In this document: positions 8,799 to 18,200 of the stretch, one piece after another
Numbering within the stretch: position 1 is the first letter of the stretch
How the letters are laid out: each line of letters begins with the position of its first letter
Origin: Neorhodopirellula pilleata
Lineage (GTDB): Bacteria > Planctomycetota > Planctomycetia > Pirellulales > Pirellulaceae
Assembly: GCF_007859915.1 (NCBI RefSeq)
Contig: NZ_SJPM01000011.1
Span: 124,001-188,000 of the forward strand
Length of the DNA: 64,000 nucleotides
Direction: 5' to 3'
Translations under genes and position numbers: made by a program
Notes under the pieces: generated by a model
What the model was told of the DNA's origin: nothing
The model's input: the letters and a program-made list of their open reading frames with translations, nothing else
Database searches by the model: none

Positions 8799-10889
8799 TT
8801 ATTGAGCCGCCTCGTGGCAGACGTAGATCTGCAGCGAATGGCGGCTGACTTCGATGATCCGGTTGCTCGGTGCCATCGGGCCGTCCGCGTCGGGATAGAT
8901 ATCACCGGGCGACTCGGCGGCGGTGTCCACGAACAAGTTCCATTGGGTGCCGCGACCGATTTCCGGCAGTAGGAAATCTTTGTTGTCGCCGGTGCTGTTG
9001 AACATCAAGATCATATCACGTCCGAGACCTTCGGGATCATCGATGCGACTCGGGGCGGCGATGTAGGCCGTCATCGCCAATTCGCCCTGTTCCCAATTGA
9101 GCAGATGCCCACCCGCGCCGTACCACGACACGTCGGGAACCTTGCGGCCGTCAACGGGGTGTCCGGTCAGGTATTCACGACGTCGGATCGTCGGCTGGCG
9201 TTTGCGGAACTCGATCAGGCCGCTAACAAAGCGGACCAGATCAGCGTTCTTTTCGACCAACCGCCAATCGAACCAAGAGATTTCGTTGTCTTGGCAATAA
9301 GCGTTGTTGTTACCTTTTTGGGTCCGTCGGGCTTCGTCGCCGCTGACGATCATTGGCACGCCTTGGCTAACCAGCAAGGTCGACAACATGTTGCGAACTT
9401 GTTGATCACGGATCGTGGTGATCGCCTTCTTCCGCGTCGGGCCTTCGATTCCGTAGTTATCGCTGATGTTGTGATTATCGCCGTCGTTGTTGTTTTCTCC
9501 GTTGGCCTCGTTGTGCTTGTTCTTGTACGAAACCAAATCATTCATCGTGAAGCCGTCATGGCTCGTGATGAAGTTAATACTGCAAAACGGAGGACGTCCG
9601 GCGTGTTGGTACAAGTCACTGCTGCCGGCCAATCGGGTCGCGAGCGGGCCGAGCGTCCCGCCATCGCCACGCCAAAAACCACGCGTGTCGTCGCGATATC
9701 GGCCGTTCCATTCGGCCCAACGGGCGTTACCGAAACTACCGACTTGGTAAGCACCTGCGGCATCCCAGGCTTCGGCGATCATCTTGGTGTCGGCGAGCAT
9801 AGGATCTTCGGCGATCAATTCGACCATCGGCGGATTGGGAATCAAATTTCCTTTTCGGTCACGACTCAATATGCTTGCCAAATCGAAACGGAATCCGTCG
9901 ATGTGATAGTTGTGAACCCAGTGACGCAGGCAGTGAAAGATCATCTCGCGGACGACCGGGTGATTGCCGTTGATCGTGTTGCCACAACCACTGTAGTTGC
10001 AGTAATGCTGACCTTCGCTGAGGATATAGTAAACTTGGTTTTCTAATCCCTTGAACGACAGCGTGGGTCCGTGCTCGTTGCCTTCGCACGTGTGATTGAA
10101 CACGACGTCCAGGATCACCTCGATGCCGGCGGCGTGGAGCGCCTTGACCATTTGTTTGAATTCATTGACTTGGGCTCCCGGTTTCGAGTTGTGAGCGTAG
10201 CCACGATGAGGCGCAAAGAACGCCATCGGGTCGTAGCCCCAATAGTTCGGCCGTGACAATTTTTGTCCGTGTGGGTCACGAATCGGGAATTCATGAACGG
10301 GCATCAATTCGACGGCTGTGACACCGAGTGATTTCAAATACGGGATTTTTTCGATCACGCCAAGATAACTGCCGGGGGCCTTGACCTTGGCCGTCTTGCT
10401 CTTGGTGAAGCCCCGAACGTGCATTTCGTAAATGATCGTTTCGCTTATGTCGTGACGCAGATGGCGATCACCCTCCCAGTCGAACGATTGATCGACGACG
10501 ACACACTTGGGCGGCCGAACCAAGCCGTCCTTACCGGTTTGATAAGTTCCCGCAAGCGCTTGTGCGTAAGGATCGATCAAACGTGCCGATGAATCGAAAC
10601 GATGTCCGTTTTCGGGGTCCCAAGGACCGCTGGCTTGAAAGTGGTAAAGTTGACCGGCGTCGAGTCCTGGAACGTGCAAGCTCCAAACGTCACCCCAGCG
10701 ATCCGTCTGGCGATCAAAATCAATGATCTGAGCCGGTTCGCGGTCGTTGACCTTGTTGTAAAGCAAAAGCCGCATTTCGGTTGCCGACCGGCTAAAGACG
10801 GAGAACTGAGTCCCTTTTTCGGTCAGCGAAGCCCCGAAAGGTGGGGCATAGGCGAATTGAAGATCGGGGCACGGTTGTCGCATCAGCAT
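8799..10889 (-). CDS. glgX: Glycogen debranching enzyme GlgX
   Basis: A 696-residue GH13 enzyme that cuts alpha-1,6 branches in glycogen. An N-terminal CBM48-like domain (residues 10-110) precedes the barrel. Barrel motifs are DVVFNHTCEGNEHG, DGFRFDLASIL (nucleophile Asp), MIAEAWDAAG (acid Glu) and FITSHDGFT. I chose the ATG at 10889 because AGGAG sits 10 bases upstream; the frame stays open to a GTG at 10928 but that lacks a ribosome site. The gene converges on the lexA-like gene with 7 bp between stops. No other glycogen genes are in the window. Confidence 0.93.
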   Translation of the reverse strand: MLMRQPCPDLQFAYAPPFGASLTEKGTQFSVFSRSATEMRLLLYNKVNDREPAQIIDFDRQTDRWGDVWSLHVPGLDAGQLYHFQASGPWDPENGHRFDSSARLIDPYAQALAGTYQTGKDGLVRPPKCVVVDQSFDWEGDRHLRHDISETIIYEMHVRGFTKSKTAKVKAPGSYLGVIEKIPYLKSLGVTAVELMPVHEFPIRDPHGQKLSRPNYWGYDPMAFFAPHRGYAHNSKPGAQVNEFKQMVKALHAAGIEVILDVVFNHTCEGNEHGPTLSFKGLENQVYYILSEGQHYCNYSGCGNTINGNHPVVREMIFHCLRHWVHNYHIDGFRFDLASILSRDRKGNLIPNPPMVELIAEDPMLADTKMIAEAWDAAGAYQVGSFGNARWAEWNGRYRDDTRGFWRGDGGTLGPLATRLAGSSDLYQHAGRPPFCSINFITSHDGFTMNDLVSYKNKHNEANGENNNDGDNHNISDNYGIEGPTRKKAITTIRDQQVRNMLSTLLVSQGVPMIVSGDEARRTQKGNNNAYCQDNEISWFDWRLVEKNADLVRFVSGLIEFRKRQPTIRRREYLTGHPVDGRKVPDVSWYGAGGHLLNWEQGELAMTAYIAAPSRIDDPEGLGRDMILMFNSTGDNKDFLLPEIGRGTQWNLFVDTAAESPGDIYPDADGPMAPSNRIIEVSRHSLQIYVCHEAAQ

Positions 10890-11455
10890 GGAAAGATCGC
10901 TCCTTGAGTCACAGGGTCCAGTTGTCACCGAAACCTACCACCAAGCCAACGATCGGCAAAAATTCTCCGTCCCGGAAGACAAGAAACGTCGATCATTCGG
11001 CTCAATAGTTCGATCGGGCAACGGCGAAGTGTCAGCCAAAGATTGCCGGTCGTTCCATTAAGATGGAACAAGACAATCATTCGACCGGTGACCCGAGTGA
11101 CCTAAAAACGATCTCCTTTGGAGGAACAGAAACTGTCAGCTTGACCGTATGATATCTCCTCCACCAGCTCGCCGGGCTTGCCAATGTGGCCAGAATCGCC
11201 ACGAAAGGCGAACTCTACCTTATCGTGCCTTAGTGGCAAAATTCTCGCCAAGCTCCACGGAGACCCTCGGCACGGTATTGTGACCAACACCTGGAAACAT
11301 TCCTCAGAATTGCTGGACCGGCCGAATTGCTTGACCGGCCCTCGGGGGACCCGCATACTTGCCCTTCGGCCCGACCGATGATCAGTCCGGCCACCCCGAG
11401 ATGATTTTCGAAGCAACCGGCGATAATTACATCGTTCTGGCGCGAGGTGCCCATC
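10890..11455. other. Gap with no recognisable gene
   Basis: This stretch is upstream of glgX and before the tandem inverted-end units. A minus-strand open frame at 11102-11416 has a low-complexity, arginine/serine-rich translation and no similarity that I recognise, so I do not call it. The promoter of glgX should lie near 10890-10990, but I could not pick out convincing boxes. Confidence 0.5.
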
Positions 11456-11751
11456 GTGCTCGTGCTCAGTGAAACGGTGCTCGTGCTCGTAATCGAAAAG
11501 CAGCCCTGATGAACGATCTAACCTTCGACCACGATCGACTCGACGTTTATCGTCTGTCGATCGAATACGTCTTGGTCTCGACTGGCCGCATGAACGAATC
11601 GACGAGTCGCGACTAAAAGTCCAAACTCAAACGAATCGTGTCGATGTTGACCCGAATGGCGATCAAGTTTGACGGCGTCAAAGAGCGATCGTTCAGCTAT
11701 CCGGTGGCGGCCGATTACGAGCACGAGCACCGCGATGCTGAGCACGAGCAC
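11456..11751 (+). repeat. 296-bp unit with 40-bp inverted ends, copy 1
   Basis: The left end (11456-11495) begins GTGCTCGTGCTCAG and ends GTGCTCGTAATCG. The right end (11712-11751) is its inverse, CGATTACGAGCACGAG to GAGCACGAGCAC, with only a six-base central difference (TGAAAC against CATCGC). Between the ends lies a decayed four-helix-bundle gene, and the right end forms that gene's own 3' coding sequence (EHEHRDAEHEH). Copy 2 is 407 bp downstream with about ten substitutions. The 111-bp spacer between the copies contains a hairpin with GGCCGTGC/GCACGGCC arms near 11770-11790. Confidence 0.8.
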
Positions 11752-11757
11752 GAAACA
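11509..11757 (+). pseudogene. Decayed four-helix-bundle (S23/IVP-type) protein gene, copy 1
   Basis: The frame starts ATG-AAC-GAT with LDVYRLSIEYV, the usual beginning of four-helix-bundle proteins that planctomycetes carry in many copies. After 35 codons an in-frame TAA (11614-11616) interrupts it, and the same frame then continues KLKRIVSMLTRMAIKFDGV and the histidine/glutamate tail. From my memory of the family, about 60-70 middle residues are missing between EYV and LVSTG. The frame is kept through the deletion, so the gene looks like a deletion followed by one nonsense change. The first copy then runs on into unrelated sequence. Confidence 0.7.
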
Positions 11758-11862
11758 TGGCCACAACTTGGCCGTGCACGTAAGCACGGCCTGCCATGTT
11801 TTGCCAATGAAGAATCAATCGTCCGTCCCAGATGACCTCAGTAGTTCTGGCTATCCACCATC

Positions 11863-12158
11863 GTGCTCGTGCTCAGTGAAACGGTGCTCGTGCTCGTAAT
11901 CGAAAAGCAGCCCTCATGAACGATCTAACTTTCAACCACGTTCGACTCGACGTTTATCGTCTGTCGATCGAATACGTCTTGGTCTCGACTGGCGGCATGA
12001 ACGAATCGACGAGTCGCGACTAAAAGTCCAAGCTCAAGCGAATCGTGTCGAAGTTGACCCGAATGGCGATCAAGTTTGACGGCGTCAAAGAGCGATCGTT
12101 CAGCTGTCCGGTGGCGGTCGATTACGAGCACGAGCACCGCGATGCTGAGCACGAGCAC
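11863..12158 (+). repeat. 296-bp unit with 40-bp inverted ends, copy 2
   Basis: This has the same layout as copy 1, with left end 11863-11902, right end 12119-12158 and a period of 407 bp. About ten bases differ from copy 1, all between the ends, while the left ends are identical. Both copies share the internal deletion and the same stop codon, so duplication came after the gene had already decayed. Confidence 0.8.
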
Positions 12159-12164
12159 GAATGA
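11916..12164 (+). pseudogene. Decayed four-helix-bundle (S23/IVP-type) protein gene, copy 2
   Basis: This has the same structure as copy 1: LDVYRLSIEYV, the same junction to LVSTGGMNESTSRD, a TAA at 12021-12023, then KLKRIVSKLTRMAIKFDGV and a tail EHEHRDAEHEHE closed by TGA at 12162-12164. The end here is the natural family ending. GGMNE in place of GRMNE suggests that copy 2 is closer to the parent at that position. Translation would give only 35 residues. Confidence 0.7.
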
Positions 12165-12207
12165 GAGCCAGAGCTTTGGATGCACACGCTTATTCTTACG
12201 CAGCCGA

Positions 12208-13287
12208 TTACGGCCACTCGATCACTTCTCGGCCCATGCGAGTCGATAGGTCTTGCCACAGGTCGCGATCGACCGAATCGGTTACGAATCGAACCGAACC
12301 ATCCATCACGCCCACCAGAACGCCGCCGACGTGGTAACTGCGAGACGTCACGGCGGCGTAGGTCTTTGCGGTATCGGTGATCGTCGGAAGTCCGCCGACG
12401 AGGGTGATCGTTTTACCCTCCCGAGAATTCGTCCAATCGGCGTCCAGTTTTTGACCCGAACCGTCGTCGCAGAGGACTTTCAAATTGGGCGTGAACGTGG
12501 TCGTAAACCCCGCTTGGTGAACTCGACCGTCGGTCCATTCGGTGTGCCCGGTGTCACGCTTGAATCCGCTCGCCCCGTAACCGAGAGCACAGATTTCCTC
12601 TGGCTGGATCGGCTTCGTCAAATCCATCGTATTGGCAACATCCCTCATGTAGGGCGTCCAGCCTTTGACTTCGGCAAACGCCAAGGTATTGCTCAATCCG
12701 TCCAAGCAATCGCGCATTCCGAAATAGCGGTTGGGAACGAACATGCCGTCGGCAAGGTTCGATTCGTTTTGTGGATCGAACACGAACCACGTGCCCTGAT
12801 TGACCGCGTAATTCAGCTTGTAATATTCCGGGCCGCTCGCGCCCAACCGCGGTTGGTCCAGCGGATCGCTCGGGCATTGGTACGTCGGAACTCGATAGGC
12901 GGAAATCGGTACGGCTTGTCCGTCAACGACCAGCGACGAATTGGTATAGCCATCGCCGAAGTTAATGCCATCGGCGAGCCCGGAAGCCTCGATGAAAGGT
13001 AGGATCCGGGCCTGCATCGACCAGCCCTTTCCGTCGGGCGTCAGGCTCCAAGCCGGCGGCAGTTTCTTGTAGACGGATTCGTAGTTGTGGGTCGCCAACC
13101 CGACCTGTTTCAGATTATTGCTGCAACTCATCCGACGGGCCGCTTCGCGGGCCGCCTGGACGGCGGGCAGCAACAACCCCACCAACACGCCGATGATCGC
13201 AATCACGACCAACAACTCGACGAGGGTAAAAGCAAAACGTTTGGGGGTGATCGAAGGCGACATCAAACCGGTCATACCAGCGCGCAT
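12208..13287 (-). CDS. DUF1559 domain-containing pseudopilin-like protein
   Basis: A 359-residue protein with a type IV pilin-like N-terminus: basic leader, then RFAFTLVELLVVIAIIGVL (cleavable before the Phe), then AAREAARRMSCSNNLKQ. The C-terminal signature H-x9-DG appears as HVGGVLVGVMDGS, as expected for the DUF1559 family. These proteins are very numerous in planctomycetes; their function is unknown but the leader implies processing by a prepilin peptidase and assembly through a type II secretion or pilus-like machine. An AGGA stands about 7 bases before the ATG. The gene is alone, separated by 160 bp from the gene upstream. Confidence 0.92.
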   Translation of the reverse strand: MRAGMTGLMSPSITPKRFAFTLVELLVVIAIIGVLVGLLLPAVQAAREAARRMSCSNNLKQVGLATHNYESVYKKLPPAWSLTPDGKGWSMQARILPFIEASGLADGINFGDGYTNSSLVVDGQAVPISAYRVPTYQCPSDPLDQPRLGASGPEYYKLNYAVNQGTWFVFDPQNESNLADGMFVPNRYFGMRDCLDGLSNTLAFAEVKGWTPYMRDVANTMDLTKPIQPEEICALGYGASGFKRDTGHTEWTDGRVHQAGFTTTFTPNLKVLCDDGSGQKLDADWTNSREGKTITLVGGLPTITDTAKTYAAVTSRSYHVGGVLVGVMDGSVRFVTDSVDRDLWQDLSTRMGREVIEWP

Positions 13288-13448
13288 GGACTTGTCCTAA
13301 AATTCGGTGTTGAAAGGATCAAGCATGGCTGGCATTCGGATCACGCATCGAATCAGATCGAAGGCAACCGAAGTGGGCTGGCTAGCTTTTTATTGCTCAA
13401 ACGGTAATGCGAGTCAGTCGCAATAGCAACCCGGTATGGTCGATTTTC

Positions 13449-15215
13449 TTAAAAATCGCCACCCCGATTCTCGAGTGGCTCGAGCGTGATCCGGTGGAAA
13501 CGGAAACTGCAATCGTAAGCACCGACCAATAACGCGGACGGGTTGGGCGTCGCCCAATAATCCGACAGCGATAATTGATCGGCTTTTCCCTGCCAGTTCA
13601 CGATCGTGCGACCATCGACCAATACGCTCACTCGATTCTTTCGCACCGTAACGATCACTTGCGAAAGTTGGCCTTGCCGGAACAGCGATCCGGTGAAGGT
13701 CGTTTCATTCCCGACGTTGCGACCGTCCACGTTTTCGATGGCGCTGCGGTGCTCGTCGCCGACGGAATAATTCAATAAGGTCGCGAACCGTTTGCCGGCG
13801 AGCTGATGCCCCAAGATCAAACCGTTGGGCGAATCGAGTGGTTCGACGATCAATGTCAAACGGTATTCTCCGCTCGGCGTAAAAGGCAGTTCCAGCCGAG
13901 CACCGTAACGTTTGGGGCTGACCAAGGTGCCATCGCGGGACGTCCAGTCGCCCACCGTCCAGCACTGTGCCGGATCGGTTTGCTTAAGTAAATCAATCTC
14001 CTCGTCTGGCCAAGCCTTCACGACCTCGGTTGAATCGGCCGCATTCGAACCGGCCGCATTCGAACCGACTCCGTCTTGAACGATCCAATCTTCGAACCGC
14101 GAGGTCGGCCGGGGTGGTTGGTCATTCAGGCGGACTTGGAAGTAGCCCCACAGTTCTTCGCTCGTGCCGTCCTGCATCGTCACGTTGATGCGGTAACTTA
14201 CCGGAGTCGGTCGTTCGAATGATCCCAGCGTCACCGTCTCCGGCAGCATGGCTTGCTGCTCTTGGGGAGCGTCGATCCAAGGTCCGTTGATGTCCGTTTG
14301 GTAGCGAACTCGAATTGATTTGAGCGTTGCGTCATCAGGCCAATCGAGGTTCAAGACAACCTTCTCCCCGGGAGACGGAACGATCGGTTCGGGCAAGGCT
14401 CGAAACTCTGAAAACAGTCGCGTCTGCGGATCGACTGTTAAGTCGAGCGGTTCCCATCCGAGGCGGCTTTTTTGTTCTTTGTCTAACCACGATTCACTGA
14501 TCCATCCTCGGTACTGCCCCATACTCATCACCGACCCGTTGCCAGGTTCCGGGTGGGGAAGTCCGACGGTGTGTCCGCATCCTTCGTGGTAGACCACGCA
14601 GTCCGAGCCTCGGTAAGGCACTCGCCATCCGTCCGCGCTAACCAGTCCCCACCCGACACCCCGGTCGGCACGGTAGCTTGCCCTCGAACCGCCCGATGCG
14701 GCACCGGGGAAATGTTGACCGTCATGGAGGTTGCCTTCGAATTCAAATCCGCCCTCGGTGGGCGCGAGACGATAAAAATCATCGAGTGGTCGCCAGTTGA
14801 TTTCGCTCAGTACGAGCAGAATCGGAAAGGCGTCCGTTTTGTCTTGGGCGAATCCGATCCGCCGGTCGGTTTCCTGGAGCGTGCGATAATAGATCGCGTT
14901 GGCATCGCCGCTGCGAAGTTGCGACGTCGACAGTTGCGAAACCAATGGCTCCGGATGAATGAGCGTCCGCAACTTTGATTCGCCTTGAAACTCACGGGCG
15001 TGAAATTTCTCGATTCTCTGGCAGTAGTAATCGACTCGATCTCGCCAATCGGTCAGTGGTTGACGATCCGATGGGACGAAGTAAACGACCGTCACGTCGA
15101 TCGAGGTCGTCTCGTACTTCCCGTCCCAAGTATGGGTGTCGGCATGACATTCGAGAGAAGTGGTGAGCAAGATTACCCACGCGAGTGTGAGCGTGTGGCC
15201 GGCATGGATCCGCAT
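13449..15215 (-). CDS. Secreted metzincin-like protein with unusual HExxxH site
   Basis: 588 residues from the ATG at 15215, chosen because it gives a clean signal peptide (MRIHAGHTLTLAWVILL...CHA). Residues 210-221 read HEGCGHTVGLPH: a zinc-site pattern with the H-x2-G-x2-H of metzincins but one extra residue between Glu and the second His, and HEGCGH fits the HExxGH form of dipeptidyl peptidase III. SVMSMGQY about 10 residues later resembles a Met-turn. Residues 440-588 (LILGHQLAGK, VRKNRVSVLVDG, FRFHRITLEPL) look like a DUF1080/concanavalin-type carbohydrate domain. The gene follows the large dockerin protein gene after 75 bp on the same strand. Substrate unknown. Confidence 0.65.
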   Translation of the reverse strand: MRIHAGHTLTLAWVILLTTSLECHADTHTWDGKYETTSIDVTVVYFVPSDRQPLTDWRDRVDYYCQRIEKFHAREFQGESKLRTLIHPEPLVSQLSTSQLRSGDANAIYYRTLQETDRRIGFAQDKTDAFPILLVLSEINWRPLDDFYRLAPTEGGFEFEGNLHDGQHFPGAASGGSRASYRADRGVGWGLVSADGWRVPYRGSDCVVYHEGCGHTVGLPHPEPGNGSVMSMGQYRGWISESWLDKEQKSRLGWEPLDLTVDPQTRLFSEFRALPEPIVPSPGEKVVLNLDWPDDATLKSIRVRYQTDINGPWIDAPQEQQAMLPETVTLGSFERPTPVSYRINVTMQDGTSEELWGYFQVRLNDQPPRPTSRFEDWIVQDGVGSNAAGSNAADSTEVVKAWPDEEIDLLKQTDPAQCWTVGDWTSRDGTLVSPKRYGARLELPFTPSGEYRLTLIVEPLDSPNGLILGHQLAGKRFATLLNYSVGDEHRSAIENVDGRNVGNETTFTGSLFRQGQLSQVIVTVRKNRVSVLVDGRTIVNWQGKADQLSLSDYWATPNPSALLVGAYDCSFRFHRITLEPLENRGGDF

Positions 15216-15290
15216 TGGACGCGTTTCTGTTAAGGAGGAAAGGAGATGTCGGAGTTTACTCCAGCGGCCTTGGTAACCCAAACCGTCGCG

Positions 15291-18200
15291 TCAGCGATGG
15301 TATTCAAATTCCCGACGTTTTCTTTCTTCCATCGATAGCAGTTCTATCACGGCGGCGATCGGTTCGCTGTCGGCCGCCGACGCGGGCGTGGTCGATGAAG
15401 CGTTGAGGGCATTGATCACTCGCAAGGCATCGACCGCCGTAATCAATGAATCGCCGCTCACATCGTAGAACAGTTCGACGTCGTGCGGACGGACACCGAG
15501 CGAGTTTCCGTTAGCGGCCGACTCGATCGCATCGAGCCGGTTGATGATGATCAACGCGTCCAGGGCGGTGACCAATCCGTCGCCGTTGACGTCGGCAGGG
15601 TCCAATGTGTTCTGCCATGCTGGTTCATTGCTGACGCTCACGACGATCGACCGCTCGATCCGATCAGATGCCTCATCGACACGCAAAGTGACTTCCAGTT
15701 GATCGTCGTCGGCACTGAGGAACTCGCCGTCGCGTAGCTTCAATCTTCCTTGCGAGATCTCAAACCGATCATCGGAGACGATCCAAGTCTCCGGCAAGCC
15801 GTCCTCGTTGTAAACGGTTGCTCCGGACACGAGTGCGTTGATCTGGGCGGTGGCGGCCCCCACGATCGTCGTTTCTGTGGTCGCGGCAATGGTTTGGCCG
15901 AACAGACCGGTTGCGATCGCGGTGATCGAATGGGCTGCACTGCCTGGTTCAACCGTCGCCGACGAACCATAGATCCAGGTTTCGCCGGGATCGAAGCTAC
16001 GATTGAAATTGACGTCACCGCGATTGATCGTTGATAACGCCCGACCGGTCGAGTAGACCACTAATCGAGTTCCGACCGAAGCGAACAAATAGCGGCCGGT
16101 CGAGTCGACTTCCATCTCTTCGGTGGTTCCGTCGATACCGATCGCACTGGTTTGAGCGAATGTGGTCGCGCCGAAAACGGAAATGAGATTGGGTTGGGAT
16201 GTGGCATAGGCGAATCGACCTTCAGGATCAAACGCGATCTCTCGCGCGAACACTCCCGGGGCGGGGTCGGCGAGAGCATACTCGCCGGCCAGCGTCATGT
16301 CGGATGTCTTTCGAACGGTGACGCGAACGGGCGTCGCGACACCTCCTCCGCCGATGCTTCCCGATGGCAATGAGACCGCGTGAGCGACCAAGCTTCCGTC
16401 GGCGCTCAAGGCCAACGACTGACCATTGCCACCCTCGCTGCCGTCGGCCGGGCTTTGATAAAGAATGGTCGGCGAGGGAGTTGTCAGATCGATCTGATAA
16501 AGCGATGCGGGCGTTAGATTCGAGTTGGAATAATAAAGTCTTGTTCGTTCGGGATTGATCGCGATCTCGCCTCCGAGCACGGTGACCGGTAGAGTCGGCC
16601 CGACGGCCTCGCCGGTCAACGCATTGAGTTGCATTAAATTTTGATGGCCGAGAACGTACAAGCGCCCATCAATTCCGACTTGAACGTCTCGCGGGACCTG
16701 GGCGATCGATAGGCTTGGCAGGATTTCATTGTTCGCGATGTCCAACACGCCGATCGTTTGTGATGTTTCATGAGCGACATAGAGTCGGTTTCCGTCGGGC
16801 GATAGCGACATCCCACGTGGACGCAGACCCATCTCGTAAGTTTGTTCGATCAGCAGCGTGTTCGTATTGATCTTCAAAACGCGGTTGCCGGCGAAGTCCG
16901 ACGCGAACACATACGGAAGCGTCGGATGTGTTACAAATCGATGCACCATGACTCCATCGAATTCCGCCATGACGGTCCCGCGGGGCGACAATCCCGTTTG
17001 CGTCGAATGCGGTTGAGAAAACGTGGGGATCGGTTCTTCGGTTTCATCCGCCGGGTTCTCGACGACGCGAACGCTTTCGATCGCAGTGTTGCCGGTATTG
17101 GTCACTTCATAGGTCCACTGGACCATTGTATCGGCTAGGAACAAATCGTCACGCTCGGGATCGACCGCCGAACCATTTGCTCGTACGTTGGCATTGATAT
17201 CCACGGTCCCGCCGAAGTACTGCGAGCTGGCCGTGTCCGATACCGGGTTAACTCCATCGAGTGTTTGTCCCAGTTCATCGACCGGGTAAACGACGACGTT
17301 GGCCCGGTGCGACCGAAGACCTTCGGCGGCAAGGAACGAGATTCGAAAGTCCCATGTCTCGCCGGGGGATAGAACGCCGTCGGCACCGATGTCTTCGTTG
17401 ACACGAAACGGAGTGAGGTCATCGCTCAGGTCGTTCGGTGTTGCTCGGTCATCGACGAGTGTCGGATTGCCCAGGGGCAAGGTGCCCGCATTGGTAACGA
17501 GGTATTGCAAACGGACCAACTCACCGGTCGGTACCAGTGCACTCTCCGTGGCGGGGTGTTGAAGTGGGTTTTCAGGCGCAATCAAGCCGACCACCAAGTC
17601 CACATTCCCGCCGACACCGACGTAATGCGCGGGCGTTTCCGCCGTGATCTGACGATCGAGCGGATCGGTGGCCGTGAGGGCGAGGTTGCGCTGTTGTGTT
17701 CCGGCGACGGCGGTTTGTTCGATCAAGTAGATCCAGGTTTCGCCAGGGTCAAGTTCGTCGTTGGCGTTGGTATCTCCTTGCGCTCGAATCGGCGAAAAAT
17801 CATCATCGTTTCGAGCCGTTCCGTTGTCTTCGATCAGAGTCACCGAGGATAGCGAGACATTCCCGGTATTGGATATCTGGTAAACCAAAGTCGCGGGATC
17901 GCCGACACCGATCTCCGAGCCCGGCTCAACGCCGACGACTTGACCGTTGATAAGCGATCGAAGCTCGACGGAAGAGTCGACGCCGAAATAGCCGACGATT
18001 TCGGACTCATTGAACGCGACCGGCGCATCGCCGCTTGCCGAGACGGCATTGAACTGAACGACACGCGTTTGAATTCCCGCCGTCGCGATTTCTTGGACTT
18101 CGTAAATCCAAGTTTCGTTCGGATCGAACTGGCCGTTTTCGTTGACATCGCCCGCCAGGTATCGATTGTTTGAATCGATCCCATCGCGTCGTAGGTTGAC

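Noticed and set aside
11102..11416. Minus-strand open frame of about 104 residues upstream of the tandem units
   Set aside because: The translation has no domain, no regular codon bias and no ribosome site, and looks like a chance frame in GC-rich DNA.
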